This document shows, one piece after another, positions 10,936-22,669 of a stretch of DNA of 64,000 nucleotides. A model generated the notes under the pieces. The model did not search any database, had not been told where the DNA came from, and was given only the letters and a program-made list of their open reading frames with translations. Position numbers and translations under genes: made by a program. This DNA is from Gnetum montanum. Taxonomy: Eukaryota; Streptophyta; Gnetopsida; Gnetales; Gnetaceae. Location: positions 212,853-276,852 of the forward strand of contig MNCI01025132.1 in the NCBI GenBank assembly GCA_015680685.1, in the 5' to 3' direction. Position 1 is the first letter of the stretch, and every line of letters starts with the position of its first letter.

Positions 10936-11422
10936 TTGCAATCACACGAGCCAAGCATTAGTAAGGTTATTTTTGAAGTTAAGTTATACCTTACTGCTTG
11001 CCTGAAAGCATTAGTAAGGTTATTTTTGATCTTATGTTATCACGTGTGATAGTGCCTGAAAGTTTGTAATAATGAGTCTTGTGACTTAGGTGGTTTCCAT
11101 TTTAGTTTCCCAGTATACCTAGGAATTAAATGATTTTTACGCACAATTATTCTAAGTGTTACAATTAATTACCCTAGCTAATGTCCTTTGGACAATGATA
11201 AATTTCAAAAAAGTTAGGAATTTTTCGGTAGGTGTCCCTTCCCCACGACTAAGCTGAACACTCCAGGTTCAAGTAGGTTCAAACGGATTTAAAATTGGAG
11301 TATTAGTGAGCGAGATATAGTGAGAAAAGAAAGGGTCACTTAATCACAAGTTGCAGAGAGAAAATTTGAAAACTCCCCTCGTGTGAATGACAAAATGATG
11401 CTAAGTGTTGCGGGGGGGTGAC
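10936..11422 (-). other. Leader between the internal promoter and the extra ORF of LTR-3
   Basis: About 490 bp running in element sense from the internal TATA box to the extra ORF start. It contains a polypurine-tract-like AGTCGTGGGGAAGG at about 11237-11250 and no ORF of note. Near 10964-11032 a ~30-bp word (CATTAGTAAGGTTATTTTTGA) occurs twice. Confidence 0.5.
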
Positions 11423-11515
11423 CTATTTATAGGCGGTGGGGACGTGATATCGCGTACGATACATTGCGTACGCAATATCACGTGGGACGCAATATCTCGT
11501 CCCTAGTGATGTTAG
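11423..11515 (-). promoter_or_regulatory. Internal LTR-like promoter of LTR-3
   Basis: In element sense a run of GATATTGCG/GATATCACG palindrome units (about 11510-11445) is followed within about 15 bp by CCTATAAATAG (11423-11432). This is the same module, order and spacing as the U3 promoters of the LTRs (palindrome array, then CTATAAATA). The sequence after the TATA box no longer resembles the LTR R/U5, so this is not a solo LTR but a promoter module next to the extra ORF. Confidence 0.6.
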
Positions 11516-12898
11516 GCGCAACAAAAAGACTAAATTTTGAAGGGGTTTTCTTGAAATAAATGTTGTAAATTGAGGACATTGGCTATTATTAAGGGGTTCT
11601 AAAGTAATTCCACTAATTTGAAAGGCACAATTAATGATGATGGTGTGGATTTTATCAATAAAACCTTGGGTGGTAACAAAAAGGGTATGTAATGGTACAT
11701 CGGAACGTTAAAATTCAGAGGGATAATAGTAGGGAAAGAAAATCATTTAAAAAATATGCTGAGGGTAAGAAATGGTGTGTGTGAGCGATGTCATAAGTGA
11801 AGATTACAAAAATTACACAAGTGGGTCCTCCCCAAAGCAGGTTTCAACCTATAATGCCCTTGTGTAACCACGCTTAAAGTGTCTGTGGGCACTAGAAGGG
11901 TTAAATGTAATCCGCACTAACTCCACAAAACACACACATGTAAATATCACTGGAATGAGGTGAGAATTCTATGTTACACGGGACATGAGCTACAATTATA
12001 TGAACAGTGAGATGAGACGAACTGTAGAAAGGGGTCATAGAGATTGGGACATGAGGTAACTAACCCAAGACACAGTGAATCTTGCATGTAAAGCATGATT
12101 AAGGTATCATTAACCCATCGTTCCAAGATCAGGACCAAGTCCATTCCTCTGATCAGTGACATCGCATTGTTTCATCCCATGATGAGCAACTATGTGAGTA
12201 CCATAACAACAAGGCATACGATCACTTGGCGTTTTGTTCAAGGGAGGAGTGACTTTTGTTTTGTGGCACTTTGTGTTTTTTTTTTCTTTTCTTTTTCTCT
12301 CTTTTTTTTTGAATACTAAATCCAAAGAAGCCGCCAACCTTAAGGCATGGATGCATGTCTTTCCAGTGGGACCCCCTTAGAACAGCATTGGATTTTTGGG
12401 TACCCTTTTAATTACTCTTACTCCCATTTTTCATTAGATCTACAAGGATCTTAGTACAACCACGTTGCATGATAACTCCCACAGACGTCACCAAAGAGAA
12501 TCCACAAGTCCCCTTGATGTCACACCCTAATCATTCCCTCTTGGTCCATCCTTCTTCATTCTGGGTACAATGAACAGAAAATTAATTTTAAGTTTCAAGA
12601 ATGTTAAGAATATCACTGTACCCTCAAACAGAACCTCTTTATTTGTAGAACGGATGAGTGGGTGTAATGGGCTCACTATCCAAATAATTGATCACTCGAG
12701 ACACGATAACATAAAACACCTCAACCAACGATCCACATGAGTGTTTTATTCGTAGATGAGATTATTTAAAAAAAACATAAAAAGACAAAAGCACAAAAAG
12801 ATAAAAAGATAAAACAAAAGGTTGAAAAATGTAAAACTAGAAAACAAAAAGTTGTAAAATCAAAAGAAAAATAAAAAATAAAAAATAAAAAGTGATTA
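11516..12898 (-). other. Noncoding middle region of LTR-3
   Basis: This follows gag in element sense and has no credible ORF. It contains the conserved ~75-bp block (11821-11895) also found in the 3' noncoding regions of LTR-2 and LTR-4, an A-rich low-complexity stretch at 12770-12895, and T-rich runs near 12279-12310. Its position suggests it is the former 3' noncoding region of a pol-deleted relative. Confidence 0.6.
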
Positions 12899-12914
12899 TT
12901 AATCCTGCTTGTTA

Positions 12915-14933
12915 TTAGAATGAGGGATATCCCTCATAGCTAAACAGTTGAGCATGGCAAGGATTAATAAATGGAGGATCCTTGCATGTTGGAAATATTG
13001 GAACTTGTCCATACTTACCCCGTTGGGGTTCACACACTTGGTTATAGTAAGCATAGTGGGGCACTTTATACGATGTAGTTCCCAGATAATGAGTTGACCC
13101 ACTATGATATTTGGGACCATTAGATGGTATGCAAGGATTGGGTTGTTGCTCTCCATGTCTGTGTTCATTGGGCCGTATGATTGTTGGAGTGTGAGTTGGT
13201 GGCCCTAATGAAGTTACATGAGGCATTGGGTTCGAAGGTAAGGGTGCACCACAGTGTGGGACTTGTGCTGGGTTGGAAGATGCAGTAGCCTCGAAATTGT
13301 GTTGTCCCTTCTTATAGCCATGTTTAAAGAAGGGGCGCTTTTGATGTTGCTGAGGTTTCTCACTACTGTTGGAAGTAGTAGCATAAGTGTCATTCGTGGG
13401 TTGTTGCTGTGGCGCAGACACCTTAGGAACAGTTGGTGACGATATGGAAGGAGGGAAAGGATGAGAATTTTGAAAGTTAGGAGGCATATAAGATACACAA
13501 GGTGGTGGTTGTGTTCGAGGCATGGGTTGATAGTATTGTGGAGAATAGTAATGTGGTGAGATAAAGTATGTTGGCCCAGTTGTAGAAATAGGATGTTGAA
13601 CAAGATAAACGTTTGGATTCGGATGATAGGAAGGGTGTCTCTAGTCTAGTGGTGGTCTCCCCCATGACTGGGATTATTGCCACTGTGATTGAACATAGTA
13701 TCTCTGTACGAACTCTGGATGTAACGTGTTTCCCCAATGCTCCTGTAAATGTGACAAGATTGGGCATTGGCCCTTGGGGTGATCGTATAGGCATATGTTA
13801 CATTCATACGTATGATTGGCAGTTGAACTCTTATTTTCTTTATCCCTTCTTTCCGATTGTCTGTTGTTTTGTCCTACTTCTTGGGTTGTCAAAACTCTAT
13901 CACAAATAATGTTGATAAATTCTCCACACTTTTGATTGATCCATTTCAACATCTTATTGATCTTTGCCTCGACTTCTTCTAATGTTTGTTGTATTGGCAA
14001 AGAGGATGTTTCCACCTTGAGATTGGTTGATTTCTCCTTTTTATGATCATGGACCTTTGTTAAGTTGAAATTTTGGTCCCATTGATGTTTTTCAACACTC
14101 TCTCATCTAGCCATTTCTCCTTCTTCTTTTGCAACCTGCTTAACAAACTCTTGGACTTGATGGGTTTGTAGTTCATATNTGCTTAACAAACTCTTGGACT
14201 TGATGGGTTTGTAGTTCATATAATTGACCTTGGGCATATATTCCTAAGGTCTCTCTTGTTTCATTTCATAGCCCATCAATGATATGGTACATTAGCCTTT
14301 CCTCGAAAAACCCATGGCCTGGATAGTTGTTTAATAGTGCATAATATCTTTCTAAGGCCATGTCCAAGGGTTCATGTTGTGCTTGTTTCCACTCTTGGAT
14401 TAGTTTTCTCAAGGCTAACACTCTTGCGTAGGTTTGATATTTTTCGTTAAAGACCTCTACCATTGTTGACCAACGTCGTATTGAATTTGGTTTTAACGAT
14501 CTATACCATACTTTTGCTTGGTCAACGAGTGTCATAGGAAAGAGCTTAAGTCTTTGCCACCCGTTATCAATGTTATTCCATGTGCAGGCATCGTAGAAGG
14601 CTTGTAAATGTTGATGTGGATCTAAGTCGTAGCCTCCTAAAAAAGTAGGGAAGTTGTTTAAATCGAGCCTGGGTAGACAGCTCTCTTTACAATGCCTACG
14701 TGAGATTCGAACAGCCTCTTGTATTTGCGTTAAGCTTGTAGTGGCCAGTGGGGGTTCATTGTCATAGGTAAGTTATACTTTTGGACGTTGGGATGACGTT
14801 GTTTTCTTTCATGTTTATAGGAAACCCCCACCTTGGGTTGCATACTCCAATCTTCATTGTCATATAGTTCGTTGGTTCTCCAATGAACTTCCTCACTAAG
14901 TGTGGCATTATCGTGATCTTGTAGGAGAGGCAT
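12915..14933 (-). pseudogene. gag of LTR-3 (decayed)
   Basis: The reading starts at ATG 14933. The retrotransposon Gag core is at about 14535-14266: WYRSLKPNSIRRW, FNEKYQTYARV, WKQAQHEPLDMA and a CPGHGY-like NYPGHGF. A zinc knuckle CNICLYDHPKGQCP follows (about 13800), with spacing C-x2-C-x3-H-x4-C. The C-terminal linker (13523-12915) is Pro, Gln, Asn and His rich. Frame changes occur between the N-terminal part and the Gag core, and again downstream. One lies at a single N flanked by a 42-bp exact duplication (14137-14221), which is probably an assembly artefact. Neighbour order matches gag of LTR-4. Confidence 0.82.
14137..14221. repeat. Exact 42-bp duplication around a single N
   Basis: Positions 14137-14178 and 14180-14221 are identical, separated by the window's only N (14179). 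It is most simply read as two contig ends that overlap but were joined with an N rather than merged. Confidence 0.9.
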
Positions 14934-15026
14934 GTTGTGTGTGAATTTACTTCTTTCTAAGAGATATATCGTTAAGTCCTATACAGCGACCTTGTATGAT
15001 ATAACTAATCTAGATAACTAGCACCG

Positions 15027-15044
15027 TCCCCGGCAACGGTGCCA
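15027..15044 (-). promoter_or_regulatory. Primer-binding site of LTR-3
   Basis: The minus-strand sequence TGGCACCGTTGCCGGGGA sits one base from the end of the 5' LTR. It differs at one position from the complement of the plant tRNA-Asp 3' end (TGGCGCCGTTGCCGGGGA), the usual primer of Athila/Tat-type Ty3/gypsy elements. Confidence 0.85.
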
Positions 15045-15045
15045 A

Positions 15046-15831
15046 TGATGAGTGGCGAGGTACCCCTACACTCAACCATATGAATACGAACGTTTTCACG
15101 TGCGATCCGGTCGAACTCCGCAGACGGACTAGTTGTGGCACCTAGACAGTTATCCTTAGGTTGCAGTTCGCTATCTTCCCACCTAGACTAGTATTATATT
15201 TGTCACGTATGATTTAGTCCAAAGTGAGGTGTATGATGGGTTTCCTAATCTAATGCTACTCCTGAAGGCAATGGAAAGTAATATTATCTAAGCTAGGAGG
15301 AAAAGGGTAAAAGAATCTAATCTAGCCTAAGTGCGATGAGCATCTGTTCCTTGATTATCCGTACACATCTTGGACTTCGTGCACGACTACCACTGGGATT
15401 ACCAAGCGCAGATCCCAGATACACTACTGGGTTACTAAGTAGTCACACTTAAATGCTCGTAATCAAGTCGTACTCATTCTACATTTTAACATGAGTTTAG
15501 GGGTGAGAAAGACTAATTAGGAATGCAGTAAATAATAATTAAATAAATAAATAAACAAAAAAAGTGAATGCTACAATGATGAAGTAATCTTGATCTTTAT
15601 TGCCGATCATGTGCGTGTCTAAGTACGTCACACTCAAATAAAGGATGCCGTACAATTACATTCACCACACTGCGGGCAGACACTAGAAAATATTCTAACT
15701 CTGAAGGGATCAAACTGCGAGAGTCTAGCTACAATCTAAATTAAGTTGTGAAACAAGGGAGAGCCGCCTCTTATTTATAGACATGGCGACAGACTGCGAT
15801 ATCGCGGCCCATGCGATATCGCGTCCCATCA
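15046..15831 (-). repeat. 5' LTR of LTR-3
   Basis: A 786-bp LTR matching 7162-7982. Its U3 has only about two GATATC palindromes (15798-15825), against more in the 3' LTR, which accounts for most of the 35-bp length difference. It contains TATAAATA near 15771-15780, and its R region carries an AATAAAG motif. Confidence 0.9.
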
Positions 15832-15836
15832 ATGCC

Positions 15837-17234
15837 TAAGTCCATCCATGAGATGGCGTAGTTGATCCCGCTACAAATAACCATGGCCAAGGCAACAATG
15901 TAATAGTGCATAATAGTAGCCCATGGTAACATCCAAGCATTCATGATTTCCTTGCTTCCATCCTTAGATTTGCTTCCGCAGGTTAGACACTCGGGAGTAC
16001 ATTTGGTACTTATCATTGAACAGTTCTAACATTGTACTCCACCTCCAAATAGATTCCGGTTCTAAGGACTAGTACCAGCTTTTAGCTTCTTTCACTAGTG
16101 TCCTTGGGAACAACTTTAGTTTTTGCCATTTTTTTTCTATGTTTTGCAAGGCACATGCATTGTGGAATGATTGTAAATGATTTTAAGGATCAACATTGTA
16201 TCCCCCTTCAAATTGTGGGATGTTGTTCATGTCTAACCTCTTGATCCTACTATCCTTTTGGTGCCTTGTTGGAACTCTTACAACCTCCGTTATATCTAAC
16301 ATGCTTCTAGTTGCGAGTAGGGGTTCTTCGTGATTATCTCATTCATAGCGTCTATGGTGTCTACGCGGTTCGCTACTCTCCCTTTTTCTATTCCTTGATT
16401 CCTTTGAGTGCCCTCATCCTCGTTCTCGACTGTCTTGTCAATGTTTTTCACTCTGTTTTCCTTTATCCTCACGATTAGTTTCCCTATGACTGCGTTCGAA
16501 CATTGAAGGAGAGGATGAAGGTGATGATGAAGGTGAAGAAGAAGGAGAACCATCACCATGACGGTGTTTTCTACCTTCTCTTCGGTGGTCTTGGCCTCGA
16601 TTGTGATCACAATTAGAACATCCACCCTTATCGTGTGTTTGTGTTTCCTCGTTGAACACTTCGTGTTCGTGGGTATCAAAACCAGGGTTGTGAACAGTGG
16701 AGTGGAGGTTCTGATACACCACCTCTTGACCATCATTAGGAGGAGGAACATCATTTTGTGGGGAACCTATTGAAGTAGGTTCACCATCCTCAATTTTGCT
16801 CAAAACGTGCAAAGCGTTATGGGGCCATTTATCCTTCAAGGATGTATGGTATCTCTCCTGTCGCAAGTCCCTTTGACGTTGCGCTTCTGTGGATGATAGT
16901 CCCTTGTGTCATGATCGCATGCAATATATTTTGCGTATAAAAGCGGCATGCCTATTCGTGTGAGAGCACGAAGGAGCATGTTGAGGACTGATCGGTCTGG
17001 AGGCAACACTATGTTACCCTCCAAGTCTCTCCAATGCAGTTTTTCATCTTGGTGGAGAATAAAGGTGAAATCAGGTACATACTCATCAAGATGAGTATAT
17101 ACCACACGAAACTGTTGAGGAACTGGCAAATTTTGGTTATGTGTATTATGTCGCTGATTACCTCTTGTGTTAGTCCTAGGCGGTGAAGTGCTTTTATGCG
17201 AAGAAGAAGACATCTTGTCTTGTTCGGTGTGCAA
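15837..17234 (-). pseudogene. gag 5' half of LTR-2 (decayed)
   Basis: From about 17234 the reading gives a Ser/Thr-rich N-terminus, then DEYVPDFTFILHQDE, WRDLEGNIVLPPDRS and IGMPLLYAKYI. Each matches LTR-4 at 21624-21950. An Arg/His/Ser-rich stretch (REGRKHRHGDGSPSSSPSS) lies at 16866-16438 in a second frame. The Gag core is recognisable at 16075-15840 (WY*SLEPES, then the PGHGY-like block) and runs into the LTR-3 insertion. Frameshifts and stops are frequent. Confidence 0.8.
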
Positions 17235-17338
17235 TGTACCATTGTCTTGTCCTTCTTTGATTAACCCTAAGGGTTCGTTCTAACGTTCCAATGATATGGA
17301 TGATTTCCTATGTTCTACACAGCGCACAAACAACTAAG

Positions 17339-17348
17339 TCCCCGGCAA
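17339..17348 (-). promoter_or_regulatory. Truncated primer-binding site of LTR-2
   Basis: Only TTGCCGGGGA of the tRNA-Asp-type PBS remains, directly adjacent to the 5' LTR. The TGGCGCCG part is missing, which would weaken primer annealing. Confidence 0.6.
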
Positions 17349-17349
17349 A

Positions 17350-18131
17350 TGATGAGTGGTGAGGTACCCCTACACTCAACCATATGAATACGAGCATTTC
17401 ACGCACGATCCGATCAAACTCCAAGGACTAAGTGCTTACGAGCCTTAATGGAACACTCAGGGTTAATCAATCATTGTCTTCCCAAACTTACTTGTATTGT
17501 CACAGTTGTATGGTTAAGTAAGCTTGAGGTATATGATTTTTATGGCTTTTACCTTTTTTATATCTTCTGCTAATAAGGGAAAGGGAGAGAGAACTAAGTG
17601 GCTAATTTGTCTTAACTCTTCACTAACTAGTTTCTAAATGTTCCTAACACTAGTATCTATTCCCACTTGCTGTACGCATCTTGAACCAGTGCAATGCTAC
17701 TGGGCTTACCAAATTCTAATCGTTACTGGGTTACCAAGTGCTACACGCATGCTCGAAGCAGTTGTACTGAGTGTACTTAACTAAGAGAATCGAAGGTTGA
17801 GAGAGATATTAATTAACTAGGAAAACATTAAACATTCAAAAATAATTAATTACTAATTCGCTTAATTTGTATGCTGCAAGGTTTATCATGAAGTTTGTCT
17901 TTATTGCCATACACAAATGTGTGCTCAGGTACAAATTGCTCGAATAAATATCTGTTCACTCTATGGCTTCTACTGCGGGCACACAGAAATTATTCTAACT
18001 CTGGAATGACTAAACTACAAGAATTTGGCTAAGGGTCTAAGTCTTACTACTTTGGAACAAAGGGCTCCACCTCTTATTTATAGAAGATGAGGCAGGACGC
18101 GATATTGCGTACACGATATCGCGACTCATCG
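17350..18131 (-). repeat. 5' LTR of LTR-2
   Basis: A 782-bp LTR close to 2292-3134. The U3 palindrome array is short here (about 18098-18122). It contains TATAAATA near 18078-18085 and an AATAAAGA-like poly(A) signal. The terminal base at 18131 is G where CTCATCA would be expected. Confidence 0.85.
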
Positions 18132-18173
18132 TGTATATATATATATATACTCTCTCTCTCTCTCTCTCTCTTT
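18132..18173. repeat. Compound (TA)n(CT)n microsatellite
   Basis: About eight TA units followed by about eleven CT units. It borders the LTR-2 insertion point, and TA-rich sequence also borders the other end at 2281-2291. Confidence 0.9.
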
Positions 18174-20562
18174 CTTATCTTTTATTTTCTATATTTCTTT
18201 TTCATACACAAACACACACATTAATGCTTCAACCCATTAAGGAACCGATAACACCAAACTAGCCACATTCCATCCTCTATGACATAAACTATATTGGTAG
18301 GAAATTTGATTATCCACTTTTTATCGAGGTGGTTAAGATCACATTTTACATTCACTTTTATAATGACTGGCATTGGAAACAACCTTTGCTAAGATCTCCC
18401 ATAAAATAATGACCAATGTCTACACAATGTTCATAAACAAATAAAAATATCATTCCACGTGAGTAGAAGATAATCTCATCAAGTCCTTCGTAATGCTAAA
18501 GATTGAACACAGGAGGAGCACGGTGGATATAGAAATTTATCCATCAAAATCACCATTCTTTGAAGAGCATTGTCACATATCTCGATATTCACGAATTGCA
18601 AATTACTATGTCAAGCACATTTAGATGAATGACCATCCACATTTGAAACAACTGCTCCTTGAGTTAAGTCAAATTCTTAATGAGAAAAATTTAAAGAAAG
18701 AAACAATGATATTAAAACATCCAAGGATTTCCATGCGCAAACTATCATCTAAGAATAAGAACATGGGGACACTCCCCTCAAACATGAGAGTGCAAATAAG
18801 ACAATTTAAAATACTATCAATTTTCTTTTATGGATCATGGGTTGATCCATTGAGACATTGTTGACAAGGGATCATCAAATGAGAATCCAAGTGTTGTTTC
18901 ACAATACATGAGCATAAGACCATCACACTGTAACATAAAATTATGAAGTCCTTGGGGCATTCAAGCTAAGGACTCTTCATAAGATCAATGAATACAAGGA
19001 CAACCACACAACAAAAGCATTAATCCCATGTATTGCCCTTTTGATACATGATGGGAGCACCATCTTAAAATGTCACAAGGATCAACCAATAGGAGAGAAT
19101 GTGTTTATCTCATAATTCATCATAACAAAATTAAGCCCATGTAAGTATTTTGCATAAATTGAAGATCAACCATAATACTTCCTTGGCACTTCACATAATT
19201 TCTTAGCACATAACTTTAAGCTAAAGCACATTTGTATCTTGTGTAGAAGCTTATCCCAACAAGAAAGAAACTTCCTCAAAATCAACCAATGCTTGATACG
19301 TTTGTCCATTTCTACTCTAAGTAGATGACACGTGATTGCATCACCCACTTGTGTTAAGTGTTCCTGTAACTAACAAACTTGAGGCTCATTCAGATCTCTT
19401 CGGCTCATGATAGATGACACATGTGTATATCTAGTTGGAGTAGTTGTTCACACAATTTGATCATCTATTAGAGCAAGACTAGGATTTATTCACTTGTCTT
19501 TAGGCATCTCTTCTTTCACTCATAACTACTTTGTAAAAGTGTTTGAATGGGTCTTCCACTTGAACCAAACCTTGGGTTTGATACCAAGTATAATGACATT
19601 GATATGGGAAGCACCACTTAACACCACCTAAGAGTCCCAAAGTGGCCAAATATTCTAGAGCAAACTTAAGGTGGACTACGCCTCAGCGTTGTTAAGAACT
19701 TATGTGCACAATATAAGTCTACAACTCATATGTCACATTTTAGTCTATGGTTAGGAATGTTGTTAGGATGTCTTCATACTTATATAAACAATCGAACCAA
19801 TGCAACATACACAACATACACAATAGCATTTAGATTTAAGTGTTGCTTTGTAGAGAAGGGTGGTGATCCAAGCATTGGAGCCAAAGCTCATTCACAAGCC
19901 TACATATCCTTGTGATACAACACACAAGGAATCATGGTCACGTAGTTCTTTATTGATGGTTAAGATAACATGGAACTTGTAATGATATACACATTCCTCT
20001 AGTCCTCGTTATAGAGGGAAGCAACCTTCAATCCACCAACAATGCATGTTTTCCTACACCAAGCTAGCATGCTTACAATGTTGGTACCATATACTGATTT
20101 AGTTATTTTGTTGCAAATGAGAGATATCTCTTTTGTAAGTAGTAGACCAACAAAGAAAGTCTCAAGAAACAAGAAACAACGTCATGATTTTGGGGATGCC
20201 TTTTAGGTTTTCGTCCTTACAACCAATCATGAAAAACCTTCCCTTTAGGGTAGGAAAAGGATTATGCCTTGTCCTCCTTCAGAAACACGTTTATGGATTT
20301 TCACTTTTTCCTAAAGGGTTTTTTGTAAAATGAAAGTGAAAAATCTCTCTAAAACAAAAGAAGGCTTTAATAAATAAATAAATAGCAATAGAATCTAAAA
20401 GCTTCCCATGTTTGAGCCTCCAAAACAAAAAGAAATTAATCAAATTGGAAACAAATTAATTGTTAAACTTTCACTAGAAACTTTTTTCTTCAACAATATG
20501 TAATTGAAAAATGACATCTTTGAGAATATGATATATTAACTTTGAAGAAAGGTCATAGTTAT
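18174..20562. other. Intergenic DNA between LTR-2 and LTR-4, no gene recognised
   Basis: AT-rich sequence with only short ORFs (for example 18625-18864 +) whose translations match nothing I recognise. There are no LTR-type ends, RT motifs or splice-consistent exons that I can support. Confidence 0.55.
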
Positions 20563-21482
20563 TAATGAGACACGATATCGCATGCACCGCGATATCGCGG
20601 CTGTTGCGATATCGTGGTCCACCACCAAATCTATAAATAAGAGGCGGCACTTCCCTCATTTCTCATCCTAGGCTAGAAGTAGTGAAGCTCTGGCAGTTTG
20701 ATCACTCCAGAGATAGAATATTTTCCATGTGCCTGCAGTAGGAGTCCCCGAGTGAACAGATCTTTATTCAAGCAGCTTTGTACCTGAACGCAAGTTGTGT
20801 ACGGCAATAAAGACGAGCTTTGTGGATAAACCTTGTAGTGCATGGAATAGGATTTATTACATGTTATTTATTACCTACATTAGCGCAGCATGAGTATGAC
20901 TTGATTACGAGCATTGACGAATGTGTACGGCTAATCAAGGAATCGGCTACTCATCGCGATTAGTCTCTCTCACCCTTGTCTTCTAGAATGCAGGATGAGT
21001 ACAACTTGATTACGAGTATCTACGGATGTGTATGGCTAGTCAAGGAATCGGCTGCTCATCACGTTTAGGCTAGTTAAGTGCCTCAGTACGACCACTTCGA
21101 GCACGTGCATTACATGTGGTGAGCCCAATAACAATTAGCGTTTGGTAGCCACAGTTGCATAGTTCAGGGTATGTACGGGAAGTGGGAATGGATGCTGATG
21201 CTAGTTAATTTAGACTTAGTTCTTAGTTAGAGTTAGCTAGTTTCTCAACCCTTCGCTCTTAGCATAGAAGACATAAAACCATAAAAGACCAAAAAAATCA
21301 TATACCTCGGACTTACTTAACCATACACCGTGACAAAAACAAGTAAGTCTGGGAAGACAACGAATAATTAACCCCAAGTGTTCCATGGGGTATTTAGGCA
21401 TTTAGTCTATGGAGTTCTACCAGATCGCACGTGCTATGCTCGTTTCGTATGGTTGAGTGTAGGGGTACCTCGCCACTCATCA
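20563..21482 (+). repeat. 5' LTR of LTR-4
   Basis: A 920-bp LTR starting TAATGAGAC (G-to-A relative to TGATGAG) and ending CTCATCA. GATATC palindromes lie at 20573-20615, CTATAAATA at 20631-20639 and AATAAAGACGA at about 20809. Length and sequence match 27742-28658 closely. Confidence 0.9.
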
Positions 21483-21483
21483 T

Positions 21484-21501
21484 TGGCATCGTTGCCAGGG
21501 A
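21484..21501 (+). promoter_or_regulatory. Primer-binding site of LTR-4
   Basis: TGGCATCGTTGCCAGGGA, one base after the 5' LTR, with three mismatches to the tRNA-Asp complement. Two of the mismatches are consistent with C-to-T or G-to-A decay. Confidence 0.75.
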
Positions 21502-21623
21502 CTAAGTGTTTGTGCGCCAAGTAGAACATACGGGATATCACTCACATCGTTGTGAGCCTTAATGAACCTTCGAGTTAATCAAGAAACAATTTATATAACG
21601 GTGAAATTAGCACACCAATAAAA

Positions 21624-22560
21624 ATGCCTTCTTCTCACAAGAGCAACTCACCACCTAAGGACCACACACGAGACAGTCGGCAAGATAAAACACATAACCA
21701 AAATTAGCCAAGTCCTAAACAATATAAGATGACATATACTCATCCCGATGAGTATATTCCTAATTTTACTTTTCTTCTCCATCAGGACGAACAGCTACGG
21801 TGGAGAGACTTGCAAGGTAACATTGTGTTACCCCCAGATCGATCAATCTCTCACATGCTTTTCCATGCCTTAGCATAGATAGGCATGACCGAGCTATATG
21901 CTGAGTACGTTGCGGAGGATTTTGACATGAGGGATTATTATCCCATAGATGCCCAACGTATGAGAGACTTAAGGCAGGAGAGCCAACATACATTGTCAAA
22001 GGGCAAGGCCCCGCACATCCTTAGCGAAATAGGAGATGAGGAACCCCTTATCATGGGTTCTTTAACAAAAGATGTTCCTCCTCCTAATGATGAGGAGGAG
22101 GTTGGGTATCAAAACCTACGATCAATGATACATATCCCTAGTTCTGATACCCATGAACACCAACTGTTCATAGAGGAAACAACCACTTATGCTAAGGATG
22201 GGCACTTAGATCGTCACCACGATCGGGGCCGTAGCAGTCGAAGAGAAGGTAGGAAACATCGTCATGGCGATGGTTCCCCTTCTTCTTCCCCTTCTTCACA
22301 TCACTCATCCTCTCCTTCCACATCTAGGCGCAGCCACCATGAACATAAAGGTGAGGATAAAAGTAAGAAGGACAAAAGACCTCGACGGGAAAGTCAAGAG
22401 AGAGGACAAGGGCAAGGACGTAGGGAGAGTATGGAACAACGCAGACATCACAGGCATCATGAAAGAGATGATCATGACGAGCCCCTACTCGCAACCTGAA
22501 GTATGCTTGACATAACGGAGGTAGTGAGGATTCCCACAAGGCATTTAAAGGATAGTCGGA
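21624..22560 (+). pseudogene. gag N-terminal region of LTR-4
   Basis: Frame from ATG 21624: a Ser/His/Lys-rich start, then DEYIPNFTFLLHQDE, WRDLQGNIVLPPDRS and a long acidic stretch. An Arg/His/Ser-rich low-complexity segment (REGRKHRHGDGSPSSSPSS) and a highly charged tail follow, near 22240-22480. It is homologous to 15837-17234 of LTR-2. In-frame stops occur near 21705, 21873 and 22497. Between about 22570 and 22680 the frame changes into the Gag core. Confidence 0.75.
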
Positions 22561-22669
22561 TCAAATGATTAGACATGAACAACATCCCACGATTTGAAGG
22601 GGGATACAGTGCTAATCCGCAAAATCATTTACGAGCATTCCACGATGCCTGTGCCTTGCAGAATATAGA

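Larger units (their letters stand above)
7162..15831 (-). mobile_element. LTR-3: nested gag-plus-extra-ORF LTR element lacking pol
   Basis: An 8.67-kb minus-strand element with LTRs 7162-7982 (3') and 15046-15831 (5'), near-perfect tRNA-Asp-type PBS at 15027-15044 and target duplication ATGCC. In element order: gag (14933-12915), ~1.3 kb noncoding, an internal LTR-like promoter (~11.5-11.42 kb), then a 925-codon extra reading frame (10935-8161) before the 3' LTR. I find no protease, RT, RNase H or integrase reading in any frame, so it must depend on enzymes from elsewhere. It inserted into gag of LTR-2 and is therefore the younger of the two. Confidence 0.9.
2292..18131 (-). mobile_element. 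LTR-2: Ty3/gypsy-like element on the minus strand, split by LTR-3
   Basis: The 5' LTR is 17350-18131 and the 3' LTR is 2292-3134; they are close relatives of each other. The interior is 3135-7161 plus 15832-17349, interrupted by LTR-3. The gag frame resumes across the insertion (GLRH on one side, RHETRR on the other) with target duplication ATGCC, so the two halves are one element. Protease remains, but RT, RNase H and the integrase core are deleted. Flanks are TATAT (2287-2291) and TGTAT (18132-18136), a 4/5 match that suggests a target duplication in a TA microsatellite. Confidence 0.88.

Noticed and set aside
11400-11560. A solo LTR inside LTR-3
   Set aside because: Only the palindrome array and TATA box resemble the LTR; R, U5 and the CTCATCA end are missing.
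18625-18864. 79-codon ORF between LTR-2 and LTR-4 as a gene
   Set aside because: No motif or homologue recognised, and the surroundings are AT-rich with no coding signal beyond this short frame.
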